From the NCBI GenBank assembly GCA_907163375.1, contig CAJQUW010010373.1, forward strand, positions 1 to 64,000: 64,000 nt of DNA, in the 5' to 3' direction. The notes under the pieces are model-generated. The model saw only the letters and a program-made list of their open reading frames with translations, was not told where the DNA came from and searched no databases. Positions 10,501-21,775 of this stretch are shown here, piece by piece. The position numbers and the translations under genes are program-made. Every line of letters starts with the position of its first letter. Within the stretch, counting starts at the first letter, position 1. This stretch comes from Prostheceraeus crozeri (taxonomy: Eukaryota > Platyhelminthes > Polycladida > Euryleptidae).

Positions 10501-12546
10501 TAAACCACTTTTATTTTTAATGGCTTCACCCAAGCATATCTAGTATATAAATCAATGACTGTTAAAGCATACTTACATGTATGCCCACTTTCATTCGGCA
10601 TATGAATAATATCTGCACTCCAAATATCATCCTTATTAAACACTTTTACAAGCAAAAATAATGTTAGGTCAGGGTTTAGCTGAATCGGACCGAAGGTACG
10701 CACGAAATGAAACTAATGCCTCTGAAATTCTACAAAGAATATAGAAAGCCAAAATATCTATTGAAAGTAAAAGTGTAATAGCTTCTAAACATTCTTTCAA
10801 TTCTTTCTCTAAAGGTAGGATTTTCAATATTATCTAATTTATGTGTCATTTTCTTATCTGCTACATGTCTGGAAGCTATATCATCATGTTCTCTGTATGC
10901 TAAATCATATCTATACGCTGCTGCATCTATTCTATTTTTTGGTTCTTCACCTGGTTTTGGATTATTATTCTCATCTAGTCTTATATCTAATCGAGTTCCT
11001 GGACCGGTATATGAATGTCCAGGAAGATAAGAGATGGCTGAAGGCGGGAGGACCAAAATGAATCAATGATGTGAAAAAAATCAGCTTTCTCTCCCGAGTA
11101 ATTTAATGCCACAAATAATTACGAATAAAAAATATGTACACAGCCGACGTTTCGGGTCCAGACCCTTTCTCAAGGCAAGGCAGCAATAAAATGACACTGT
11201 CTAAACTGGCTCGTTAGATACGCAGTATAGCTCCGGTTGTCTCATGACGTCTGTTCATTTTAGGAACCTTGAGAAAGGGTCTGGACCCGAAACGTCGGCT
11301 GTGTACATATTTTTTATTCGTAATTATTTGTGGCATTAAATTACTCGGGAGAGAAAGCTGATTTTTTTCACATCATTGGTCCAGGAAGATGTTTTTCACC
11401 TTTATATTTTGCCCAAATAGCACCTGGAACATATGTTAATGCTTTCTGTACATCATTACCTTCATAACGACTTTCAGTCGCGCACCAGTGGTGACAACAC
11501 CGACCATAGAGAAAATCCAATAGTTCTAGATTTGAAGTTTTTAAGTTATCAAAATTTAATTTATCCATTTTAAGTTATCTACATGTAAATTCATTTTAAT
11601 TTAAGTCAAGCTAATTTAAGTAAGCGAGGCATCTGGAAATCAATGTCACTCATTGGAATGCTTCCACGAATATCATCACTACATTATGACTATGACAAGA
11701 CTAACAAGGCGCAAGTTTCATGATTGGGTCGGGAGCTCTATGAGAATCATATACTGTAATGTACGATCTGCATACGATCCGTGTGTTAGTCTATTCTTGT
11801 TCCATACACACTCATGAGACTAGTAGTGCTCGCTAGCCTCGGTGCCTCGGTGTCAGAGGCATCTTTTGTGACTGTGCCAGAAACATAGCGAAAACGAAAC
11901 ATTGAGACTCGTGACTGCCGGAGGCATTGAATTCGCTAACCCGAAGAAGTTTTTAAAATCGAAGATCTAATTTTCAATCATTCACTTAATTCGGGAGGTA
12001 TTAGCAACTAATATTTCCCAATCCCTATGAATAACCCTCTGATAAGTCTCGCATAGACGCACCCATATAATTATCAGCCATTATCTGTAGAACGTAGTCG
12101 ACTTTTGCTGTTGTTTCCAATTCAGCGAGGTTTCCATATCTCAATCGACAGGAGTGCATAGATTCTGTCCAAGTTAATCGTTGAGGTATCAGCTCGAAGA
12201 AGGCTCCATCAAAACTCAATCCGCATTTTCGCTTGAGATTGATGAAAAGTCTGCTGCTGGGCACATTCGAGTGAGTCACATGAGTCGCAGTCGTCCATAC
12301 AGCACAAACTCGGGTGCCTCTATCAAAGTAGAATCGACAGCATTCTCGGTGTATACATTCATTGGCACATGAAATCGAAGAGTTTGTATTGTTCACGGTG
12401 ATTTGAACCGGAGAATTCACTTGTTTCGAAATGCAGTGATCCGATTCAATGGCGGGAATTAAAGAAGAAGAAGTACCGAAGATGAAAATGTTCCCATAAG
12501 TTTGAAAAATGATAAAAGTGATAGCAAAAATGTAAAAGGCTTGCAT
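7580..12546 (-). CDS. C-type-lectin-like protein with N-terminal hydrophobic segment and PAN-like Cys-rich region, copy A
   Basis: Two exons on the minus strand: 12546-12063 and 7860-7580 (stop 7582-7580), joined by a GT donor and a TTTCAG acceptor; 765 nt, 254 residues. The start at MQAFYIFAITFIIFQTYG is preferred because this hydrophobic stretch (signal peptide or signal anchor) is conserved in copy B while upstream reading is not. About residues 35-90 are Cys-rich (CANECIHRECCRFYF, RVCAVW), resembling a PAN/apple module. The rest is C-type-lectin-like: LTWTESMHSC, RYGNLAELET, VWTGGK, YIWIGSGKPINFSDYP, ending LWPLCEC. No EPN/WND sugar or calcium motif is obvious, so ligand binding cannot be claimed. 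The intron holds the Polinton remnant, absent from copy B. Upstream non-coding exons may exist. Confidence 0.75.
9630..9919 (+). pseudogene. Adenain-like cysteine protease fragment (Polinton PRO)
   Basis: The reading frame runs to a stop at 9917-9919. A His-Trp pair (RIHWSAG), then YYFDSYSLPP, a Gln in TFQIQ, and a Cys in SYCGQLCIYVLY follow in the order of the adenovirus-type protease His-Asp/Gln-Cys arrangement. In Polintons this enzyme matures capsid proteins. Only the C-terminal part is seen, with no convincing start; a poly-T run lies near its beginning. Integrase and PLA2 pieces of the same element follow on the other strand. Confidence 0.65.
10159..10703 (-). pseudogene. Polinton-type integrase, frameshifted
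   Basis: Two overlapping minus-strand frames (10703-10500 and 10533-10159) cover one integrase core. The first Asp is in WSADIIHM, followed by LTVIDLYTRYAWVKPL. The second Asp is in LFVDKGSEFYN and the Glu in VVIERLN. The Asp-Glu spacing is 29 residues, shorter than the usual 35, suggesting an internal deletion. A frame break near 10500-10533 makes it inactive. The family inserts element DNA into chromosomes. It lies downstream of the PLA2 piece on the same strand. Confidence 0.75.
10730..11568 (-). pseudogene. Parvovirus-VP1-like phospholipase A2 domain protein, split by a hairpin insertion
   Basis: The minus-strand piece 11056-10730 has the calcium-loop motif SYTGPGTRLD and the helix NRIDAAAYRYDLAY; the upstream piece 11568-11368 ends YKGEKHLPG. 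A 313-bp palindrome (11066-11378) separates them. In this PLA2 family the catalytic motif is HDxxY; here it reads YDLAY, so the catalytic His is Tyr. Related domains act in membrane breach during parvovirus entry and occur in adintovirus-like elements. The copy is broken twice: an insertion and loss of the active-site residue. Confidence 0.7.
11066..11378. mobile_element. Palindromic Penelope-terminus-like insertion within the PLA2 pseudogene
   Basis: Near-perfect inverted arms of about 110 bp surround a ~90-bp centre. Each arm carries the pair GGGTC/GACCC followed by GAAACGTCGGC, a phrase typical of Penelope-like terminal repeats. No ORF. The flanking short match GGACCA appears on both sides. 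Confidence 0.6.
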
Positions 12547-13174
12547 TTTTACGACATGTGTCTTTCTGCTTCGCAGCTTGGATGATAGCAAACTTGAATT
12601 ATGAAATTCTTTGTCGTCATCAAAGTTAGAGCAATCAGTGAATGATTCCTGTTCTGCATCAACCAATGGGAGATCGGGAAACTGCTCCAAACCTGCGCTG
12701 CGATTTGATGATGAAAATCCGCAAATCTAAACACTTAGGAGAAATGAAGAGAAACAAAAGGTGCTGTAATACATGTAGTTTGTATTGAAAATAATTTGCC
12801 GACACAAAATGATTATGCTGATGATTGGTTCGGTGCCGTATTGTAGCAGTGAAAATCTGAAAATGAGAGCTGATTTAACTGGTCTGCAATAAATAGTCTT
12901 AACCCTCTCCATTCCGGGGATTGGGTGAATTACACTCATACAAGAAATGCAAGGAAAAAGCGGAGAAATAACATTTCAATGCCAATATTTCAGCAGTTTC
13001 ATAGAGTAAGTATATTAGGTAGAGGAGCAACGTAGAATCAATTAAATCCTCAATGTGTAAACAACTTCATTTGAATAAGAGGCAATATTTGCCAGATTGT
13101 GCCACGAGACATTATTTATCCAGTATTGGTTCTTCATTATAACTTTGACTTGTCTACAAGCTGTGGGAAGTAAT

Positions 13175-14832
13175 AAAACCGAATTGCGATGTAATGATCT
13201 TATTTAATTTTTATAACAAAACTTTTTCGGCTCACACGCCCTTATCAATGTTATAACACATCTGGATATAAATGAATATATACAGATGAATACAAATTTC
13301 AAAAATTATAGGTAGGTCTATTACTCTACCGTAGTATGATTCCATAGGAATCTGAGTGGCGGCACTACACTATGAAACATAGCACAGTGCCGCCAAAGGA
13401 CCCTAATCAAATGCTGTGTATCTATAACTGATTGTTAGATATCATGTATATTGATACATGAGGAGGAATCAATTTGGGAGAAGGAGGAAATTAATCATTG
13501 CTGTTCTTCTTCGGTCTTGATTTATTTTGATGGCCAAACTCTACTTTCCGGTTCAGTTTTGGCTTTTCTAAGTCAATGATGGTCGCTTCACTTGCCTGAC
13601 GTAGTGTGGCATCCTTTGGGCATCGTGCTTGCACTTCAAGAAAGGAAGAAGAACAAAAGAGAAAAGAAGCGAAACTGGCAAGGGGCAGACCATGATGCAG
13701 TATACTTTGTTCAATCAGCACCTCATGGACAGTTAGCAATAGAATGCAGACGTTATATTCAAGAGGTCAAGTTTGAGAATCAAAGTTGTTGAACGCTCTG
13801 AAACTTCAATGAAAAAGTTACTTACCAAATCCAATCCATTCACTTCTTCAACATGCAAAAATCCAAGTTGTTGTGTCTGTCCTTACAGCCGAAATAAAAT
13901 ATGCCAAGTCCGTGATTGCATATATCAGTTATAATGCAATGTATGTCAATATACCTACATCGGAGAGACTGCTCGTAGTTTACAAGAAAGAATGAAGGAG
14001 CACCTTATGTTGCTGAAGAACAAAAGCAAAACATCTATTCTATACCAACATCAAAAAGAAAAACATTGCATTATAACTGATATATGCAATCACGGACTTG
14101 GCATATTTTATTTCGGCTGTAAGGACAGACACAACAACTTGGATTTTTGCATGTTTTGAAAAAATGAATGGGATTGATTTTGTAAGAAACATTTTTCATT
14201 GAAAGTTATCAGAGCTTCAACACTTTGATTCCTCAAACGTGACCTCTTGAATACACGCTGCATTCTCTTGCTAACTGTCCATCCGCGGAACTGATTGAAC
14301 AAAGTATACTGCCTCATGGTCGCCCCTTCCAGTTTTTCGCTTCTTTCCACTTTTGTTCTTCTTCCTTTCTTGAAGTGCAAGCACGATGCCCAAGGAATGC
14401 CAACACTACTCAGGCAAGTGAAGCGACCATCATTGACTTAGAAAAGCCAAACTGAACCGAAAGTAGAGTTTGGCCATCATAATAAATCAAGACCGAAGAA
14501 GAACAGCAATGATTAATTTCCTCCTTCTCCGCAAATTTGATTCCTCCTCATGTATCAATATACATGATATATAACAATCAGTACACAGCATTTGATTAGG
14601 GTCCTTTGGCGGCACTGTGTTATGTTTCATAGTGTAGTGCCGCCACTCAGATTCCTATGGAATCATACTACGGTAGAGTAATAGACCTACCTATAATTTT
14701 TGAAATTTGTATTCATCTGTATATATTCATTTATATCCAGATGTGTTATAACATTGATAAGGGCGTGTGAGCCGAAAAAGTTTTGTTATAAAAATTAAAT
14801 AAGATCATTACATCGCAATTCGGTTTTATTAC
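13175..14832. mobile_element. Penelope-like fold-back: ~770-bp inverted arms around a 120-bp loop
   Basis: Left arm 13175-13942 and right arm 14063-14832 are inverted copies; the loop is 13943-14062. Both arm ends carry a motif of the form TTGATAA, stem GGC/GCC, GAAAAAG (plus strand 14755-14785; minus strand in the left arm). A GIY-YIG reading frame crosses the left arm end and loop. The GIY-YIG content identifies it as derived from a Penelope-like retroelement. Confidence 0.75.
13917..14069 (+). pseudogene. Penelope GIY-YIG endonuclease fragment in fold-back loop
   Basis: In one plus-strand frame the window encodes CNVCQYTYIGETARSLQERM, then KEH and SILYQHQKEKH. This is the YIG half of the GIY-YIG nuclease domain with its catalytic Arg region. 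An in-frame stop (13932-13934) interrupts the GIY half. Penelope endonucleases nick target DNA. Non-functional as seen. Confidence 0.65.
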
Positions 14833-15526
14833 AGTGCATCTTCGATTATCCGGATGGTCAAAACCCAATAGGTCAGTCAAAGATCCGGATAATCGAACTT
14901 TTAATTGATTACATTTGATTATATACCAAGATCCCCGTAGAATATAAGCTTATAATATCATGATATCCATATGTAATGTTCTACCATCCAGCATATCAAC
15001 CTAGAAACCTAATTACTAATTCTTGGTTGATTCCGAATCTTCGACTGTCAAAATAAATTATGAGCAATCAATTGGACATGTACATGTATTATACACTGTC
15101 TTTCCTATTACACAAAATAACATACACGTACACAATAAATTGACTGTACAGAACAAAGAACGTGACAGTGAATTATCAGAGTCAGTAACCCAGCTTTGAT
15201 CCCCCCCCCCCTAGCATCATGACCTACTTATTTATAAAGAAAAAAAAAATGCTCCAATCATTTAGCTGCTTTGCTATTTATTGACTCAGGCGAGAACCGT
15301 TGTAGGTATCAAAACTTGATTGCTAGGTAAAGCAAGAGTACTACGTGTATTGTTTTACCTATAGTTTAGAGGAATGCTAAAATTAATGTAGCTAAAATGA
15401 AAGCACAAGTGTACATGTTTTGCACATGTAATCGGAGAATCCAACCGATTCTGAAATTTGCTAGAATCGAACGTACTTCCTACAGCTTGTAGACAAGTCA
15501 AAGTTTTAATGAAGAACCAATACTGG

Positions 15527-17920
15527 GTAAACAGTTTCGATTTTATCCAATGAACTCGAGTCGAGACCCAGTACCACGTGTGAGATATGAAAATTTTTAC
15601 ACTTTTGGTGAGATTTACACAGAATTGACCGACCATGACAGAAGAAGAGCAGTATTTTGCTGATCCTCCGCGTCATGTCACCTTAGTTTGTTGAATAAGC
15701 AACTCGATGGGAATACTTTAATGTGCAGCCTTATTAATAAGACTATTTTCTTAAACGTGATCACATCACAAAACGTGCCACTGAAAGAACAAAATATCAT
15801 CATCAAATACGATGTAAATTAAAAGATTTAAATGACATAATATGGTAAATGGGTATAAATCACTATTCAGATTCAAATAAGAGATGAATCATGAAATCAT
15901 GTCGATGAAAATTGAAATAAAAACCTGAAATTTCTGAAAAATGTTCTTCGTTTCTTTTCCAAGGGGCGTTGTGTCTATCCCACATGCATCCAATCGCATC
16001 CTTCTTCTGCATCCTTGGGAGAGACACAGCGCTCACTAAGAAGAAAGAAGAAAATAACATCAGCGTTCGATTGGCAATAGTGATTCGATCGGAAATGACG
16101 CAACATGAAGTGCAGACGAACTATCGGATAGTAGCTAACGAGATGGAGATAGTTGACAAGGAGCCCAGCTGGAGAAGGCGAATTGTGAAGGTGTCACTGT
16201 AGTCTCGTCGTCTTCAAACGCAGAACATTACGAAGCATAATTTGTGCGATTCGTAGAAGTTTTGACTCTCTTTTGTATTCTTGTGGTCAAAGCTTTTACT
16301 TATTATTGTTGTGCAGTAGCATATTTTTTCATTTATTCTGTGACTTCAGAGATATTTTATTCTTTGTGTCTTCAGCTGTCAGGTTTTAGTGAAATGAGAA
16401 AATAATTTTCTCACAAAACGACTCCAGAGGCGACGGATCGGATGAACGATGCGCTATCGGTGGTTTTTAAAATATGAAAATGTCGCAAAAATCACAAAAT
16501 GAATTGATTATTTGCTCTCTACCGGTTTCAAATGGCAACAAGATGACAGAGATTGACCAATCTTCATCAGGAGAAATGTAAAAGAGGAAGTGAAAGGACA
16601 TCAAGTCCCTACTATTTTTGTTTTTGAAATGGCTGTGAGACCGAACACGTACACGGCTCCATTATTGGGAAAAATATAAATTATGTTGAAAATTTCTTCG
16701 GGTACTGCAAGCAACTTTTATTCAATGCGATGTTTCACTATGTAGCTGAATCACAGACGAATGAATGAATTAGATGACAGAGCAGCAGACACATCAAGCC
16801 TTTAACACTAACCATTCAAATGAATACTGTACATTCTATAGATATGGTGCAAAATAAAGATAAAAGTTATTGATAACAACAAATCCTCAAAAATAACAAA
16901 ATGAAGAAGAAATATATGAGGCTGTTCAAGAATTTAATATCAGAGACATTGTTTCTTGTCTGTTTAATATATTAGCGCCTGTATTCTTGATATATGTATA
17001 TTCCAGACTCCTTCGTTTCAAATAACCTTGGAGATGGCGGTGAATAATTTCCCATTGTATTTGGATCCTATCACCAACAAAATCTGACTCAAAATGATCT
17101 TTGACTGCAGAAAGATTGCTGGCAAATCACCGAAAATTCACGCGGTGATTTATCATATTTTTGACTTCTCAGAAATCTCGACAGAAGGGACTCGCACAAC
17201 GGAGTGAGCAAGCTTCTTAAAACGTGCATTCAGACTTCTTACGAACATGGAAACGCTAAGTAGTACCAAATAAACATCCTGTCTACAATCAGAGACTTCT
17301 GAGGGCCGCATTGGCATGCAATACCTCACACATTTGATTTTTAGAATGAAGAATATTGAAATTTGTGTGTAGTAGTTTTTTCATGTTACAGAAAGTGATG
17401 TTATTGAAGAAACTAGTTGTTAGCCATTGAAAATTGAATGGACATCAAAAAATGACATTCGCGGTTAGACTGTGATAATTAATTAATAGTAAAAAATTGC
17501 GTGCTAAAGCACATTTAGGAAAATATGCATGAAATTTTCTTATAAGAAGTATGTTTAGTACATAAATTACGCATTTGCTTACCATTCACAAAGTAGATAC
17601 TTACTTAAAGCCTGTATACTGTATCGAAATACATCGAAGCACATCATGGATTATTGCTAGATATTCATGGTACTACTTAAAGAATAACAGAAGTAGGTGA
17701 AACACATTTTTTCGATTTTCTCGTTAAGACATCGACAGAGTTTCCCTTTTGTGTTTTTGAAATGTGCAGACATAGGCCTTTCTCGCTGCATCAAATTTAT
17801 TTTTGTAGCTAAATTTCAACTAAAAGCTGTTTCTGGCGAACCGTGCCTAGCTGTCGACTTTTGTTGCATCACAGACAGAGATAATGTCAACCAGTGATCT
17901 GTCTAATCTTTTTAACTTCG
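15527..17920. other. Upstream flank of lectin copy A: no confident gene
   Basis: Collinear with 59460-61790 in unit B. A possible minus-strand exon (about 15917-16031, after a pyrimidine tract and TTAG) is largely deleted in B, so it is not called. On the minus strand near 16525-16570 CTGATGA and GAAAC occur about 40 bases apart, hammerhead-like (see findings). Confidence 0.35.
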
Positions 17921-18489
17921 CTCTGTTGTTGTGTGTTTATTGACATGCAGGTCGGTTGTTTAAGGCAAAAATATATACAAGTGATTTCTAACTAGATAAT
18001 GCATTTCGTCAAATAATCCCTGAGGCTAGTTCCATAATGCTACTGACACTAAGTTCTAAATCACTTCTGGATGCCCAAGAATTCAAAAGATGAAGAAACT
18101 TCACTAAGTTGACTTCATGTAGTATTTGTATGAAATTTGAATTTCAAATCCTTTATTTGATGCATATGGTAGTGGCTGTTCAATGCTTTTCTATAAGGTA
18201 TGCGCATTAGATGTTCTGGTATCAAACAGAAATTCCAAATGCTAAAAGGCAATTTGAGGTTTTGAGACATGCATGTGATCAACCATGTTTTGTGAATATT
18301 TTACTGTCCATCATGGAGTTACAGCTCAAATGTTAGTGTTCGGCCAAGGAGTCCTCTCTACTGCAATAAGATAAAGTAAACCAAATATTTGACCCACATT
18401 TTCGCATATTGCTTTGTCAAGGATGTTATGATGACTGGATTACAAGGGGAATTGAAATTTGAAATGTTTGCTACCGCATAGCTTTCAAT

Positions 18490-18593
18490 GCGCTCACCGT
18501 AATTGAACGAACTGTCTATGTTATTTGAATCACGAGACCCGAAGCGTCGAGTGCTTTAAGTAACATAGACAGTGAGTTCCATTACAGGTGGAA
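18490..18593. repeat. Short palindrome with CGAAGCGTCGAG loop, unit A
   Basis: Arms AACTGTCTATGTTA (about 18509-18522) and TAACATAGACAGT (18561-18573), with weaker pairing outward, enclose a loop containing GAGACCCGAAGCGTCGAGTG. The same layout occurs at 62350-62450 and, with other arms, at 29776-29860. Function unknown. Confidence 0.55.
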
Positions 18594-20458
18594 GCACGCC
18601 AAGCTATGCGGCATTATATTTCCTGCATGATATCGAGTGCTTGGTACTGGTGCGAGGAAGTGCAATGATATCTCAATACATTCGATGCTTGATAGATTGC
18701 CAATGCAAGAACCACCTTTTAAATGGACTGATAAAAATGCAAGGAGCTGCAATATCATTCTGGAAATAACAAGATAGGATATAGGGCAAAGTGATGCTCA
18801 CTACAAAAACGCAAAGGTATGCTATTCTCATACGATGATGAAAAATATCCGTTCAGCCATTTATAATGCCTACTAATTTAAATTATCAATGAAAGTAGTC
18901 CTAATGAGGACTGATGGCGTTCTCCAATCCGCAAGTGTACAAAGGCAATGCTACTGAAAGAACTCAATGGAGCTTTTTCGTGGCAACGAATTAAAATTGA
19001 TACCATAACATACCAATAATTATAACATAGAGCATCGTAAAAAGAGTAATAAGTAAAAAAAGTAAATTGAAAATTGAAAGAAATGGTCAAGTTTATAATG
19101 TAACGGAATCTTATGTTAAGAAAAGTGCCATTCCTAGATGAAATCCAAAAAAGAAAGTTTCTGAAGCTTAGAGATCAACATGGACTCTCTGATTATGTAA
19201 GACATTCTTTTATATCTCAACCTCCTCTAAAACGCTTTCTGCGTCCTAGCAAGGAAACCAGACCATTGTGCAGCCTGCTTCCCGATTAACCAAATTCAAT
19301 GGCACTCTATGGTATTGTATGACACGCAATGGGAGTGCCATAGCACACCTCACTATTCAATCGAAGTCAATTGGATCCTATTGCACTGGAAGTGGGAAAA
19401 TATGAGTGCCATAGAAACTATCCAAAAGAAGCAAACGCGCAGCGACAGTTTTGACTTCGTAATCTGACTTTGTCCAATGATATTGCAACATTTGCATGTT
19501 CAGTATAATTTCAGATGCCTTTGGCATGTGCAACAGTCATTGTTAATCACATCCTTTGGTTGTGTCTCCGTGTCTCGCATTTTTATGAAAATCCGTCGTT
19601 TGCTGAATTAATCATCTTATCCGGTTTGTCTCAATCATCACACCAATGGAGTAAGTTCAAATGAAACTTCAGTTGTTCAGTATCATTGTTCAGTATCATT
19701 TGTATAGTCCATCAGTCAAATCATCAAGTCCTCATTGTTCCAGCAATTCATTCACGCACTGTTTTATTGAATTATGCAATTATTTAGATTTTTCGAGCTA
19801 GGAATTAGAACTACTGTATTATAAGATTTATGTAGACAGTCTTATCTATTCCTCGTTCAATTGTCGTAAGTGTAAAGTAGCCATTTCAGCAATGCGTTCA
19901 AGTGCTATGCGATGTGCGTTATCATAGCACAAAAATTATCGTAAATTTGAATATTTTAATTAGATTTAATTATTCAGGATATTAATTTAAAAATCGTAGA
20001 CTTCTCTAAGCGAAGACCTACGCATAAATTTATGCTATAAGTTTTGAAGATAAGCTGTAGTCACTTAAATGATGCAGCAGTTAGTTACATCGAAATTATA
20101 ACATAATTATTCTTATATTAGATACCGGGTGTATCCTTTGATTTCGCTTGTTTCATAGCTTTCTAACTGGCCCAAGCATATTATGTTTTAAATTTCAGTT
20201 CGGGCTAATCGGGTTCTTTCAACGAGTCTGCTGCGTCATCTGAGTTTGGTGAAATCCTCGAGTCGGTGTTTTAAGCCATGAAGTAAGTTATCAAGTCCTC
20301 GATGTTCTAACAATTTATACACTACTATCTGATTGAATTATAGCCCAATTATTTTTGGTCTTTTAGTTATCACTTAGAAAACCGTTCTTTAATTTCACTT
20401 TCAAAACCTTTAATAGGTGTGCCATCAGGTTGACTCCACTGATTCATAACTGGTTGGA

Positions 20459-21775
20459 AAGATCAACTCGAGAAAATGAAAAATCAAACACAGATTTTCT
20501 TCAACCAATTAAAAGAAAATATTAAATTATTATTCTGTGTTACGTTTCGCTTTCTGCTTCTGCTGGTACAATCATAAAAATAAAGGAAACTTTAAAATCA
20601 CATTGAACGAATTGTACTAGAGTCTGATGCATGGGAGCTGCTTTCTCTTGTTCCCACAGGCCGACGAATTTCTATGTTCTTTGCTGAGGTGCATAGTTGA
20701 CCATTGAATCACTTTCATAGAAGGATTGGCACTGTATGCAATTAGCAGTTGATAGACGTGTGATATAGGGACAGTCACGTGAACTCACACTCTAGATCTT
20801 ATTGTGCGAGCCGATTCTCCAACATATGACGATCTGCAACCTGTACATTCAATGAGACATATACAAAACTTTAGCAATCACACTTCAGATTTGTAAGACT
20901 GTGTACAGTATACACAGTTAGCTATCATGTATACACTCCTGTTGTGACATGGGTAGTAAAATATGAGATAAAGGTTTATTATGGAAACAGACATTCAATG
21001 AGGTGGCAAGCTACATTTGTACCATATTCTTTTTATTTCTCTTGATTTCTCAATTCATTGCTATTTGGTAATGATGACCACAACTTTTCTCTTTCACCTC
21101 TTTCTCACTCGATATACTCACTTGCTTCATGGCATGTCTGATAACTTTCTTTGGATAATCGCTCTTGCATTGCCGTTTGGAATTTGTGTTATATTCATGT
21201 CATTTTCCTTCAAAGCATCATTTTTTCACATTTCTTGAAGTTCACCTAAGTTCAATTTTCAATGGATTGACGAGGATATATAAAAAATGGCATTAGTGTA
21301 TACATGATAGCTATCTGTAAATACTGCACACAGTCTTACAAATCTGAAGTGTGATTGCTAAAGTTTTGTATATGTCTCATTGAATGTACAGGTTGCACAT
21401 CGACATATGTTGGAGAATCGGCTCACACAATAAGATCTAGAGTGTGAGTTCACGTGACTGTCCCTATATCACACGTCTATCAACTGCTAATTGCATACAG
21501 TGCTAATCCTTCTATGAAAGTGATTCAATGGTCAACTATGCACCTCAGCAAAGAACATAGAAATTCGTCGGCCTGTGGGAACAAGAGAAAGCAGCTCCCA
21601 TGCATCAGACTCTAGTACAATTCGTTCAATGTGATTTTAAAGTTCCCTTTATTTTTATGATTGTACCAGCAGAGGCAGAAAGCAAAACGTTACACAGAAT
21701 AATAATTTAATATTTTTTCTCAATTGGTTGAAGAAAATCTGTGTTTGATTTTTCATTTTCTCGAGCTGATTATTC
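20459..21775. mobile_element. Penelope-like fold-back with ~477-bp inverted arms
   Basis: Arms 20459-20935 and 21297-21775 are inverted copies around a 361-bp spacer. In the right arm, plus-strand reading near 21385-21440 gives CTSTYVGESAHTIRSRV, the YIG half and Arg helix of a GIY-YIG nuclease, followed by a stop. The spacer has no recognisable gene. Confidence 0.7.

Larger units (their letters stand above)
8580..11620. mobile_element. Polinton/adintovirus remnant inserted in lectin copy A intron
   Basis: Unit B reads straight through this site (about 57915-57955), so roughly 3 kb is extra in A. It holds an adenain-like protease piece (plus strand, about 9630-9919), a retroviral-type integrase in two frames (minus, 10159-10703) and a parvovirus-VP1-like PLA2 (minus, 10730-11056 and 11368-11568) interrupted by a hairpin. 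This combination is known from Polintons/Mavericks and adintoviruses. No polymerase, ATPase or capsid gene is visible, and terminal repeats were not found. It is a fragment and all reading frames are damaged or short. Positions 8600-9600 hold nothing recognisable. Confidence 0.75.
13064..15526. mobile_element. A-only composite insertion with inverted ends and GTAAACA duplication
   Basis: Absent from B, which reads through ATGTGTAAACAGTTTCG. It is flanked by GTAAACA at 13057-13063 and 15527-15533. Inverted repeats of about 58 bp (13116-13174 and 15478-15526) lie near its ends, and a 1.65-kb Penelope fold-back sits inside. A further piece at 14831-14900, starting TACAGTGCATCTTCG and holding inverted CGATTATCCGGAT, resembles a pogo/Tigger end. 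Confidence 0.65.

Noticed and set aside
12547..12690. Extension of the lectin copy A frame upstream to 12690
   Set aside because: It begins with a non-ATG codon and is frame-shifted in copy B; the shared ATG at 12546 is preferred.
15863..16060. Minus-strand frame with a hydrophobic start (MLFSSFFLVSAVSLPR) and splice-like borders
   Set aside because: The hydrophobic part is also an intron-like pyrimidine tract, and unit B deletes about 70 bp of the would-be exon. Not enough for a gene call.
17697..17897. 66-codon plus-strand frame repeated at 61564-61782
   Set aside because: It is conserved only because the whole region is duplicated. It has no domain, no signal peptide and no splice context.
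21017..21238. 73-codon hydrophobic frame in the spacer of the 20459-21775 fold-back
   Set aside because: AT-rich sequence easily gives hydrophobic frames; no homology or repeat in other copies.
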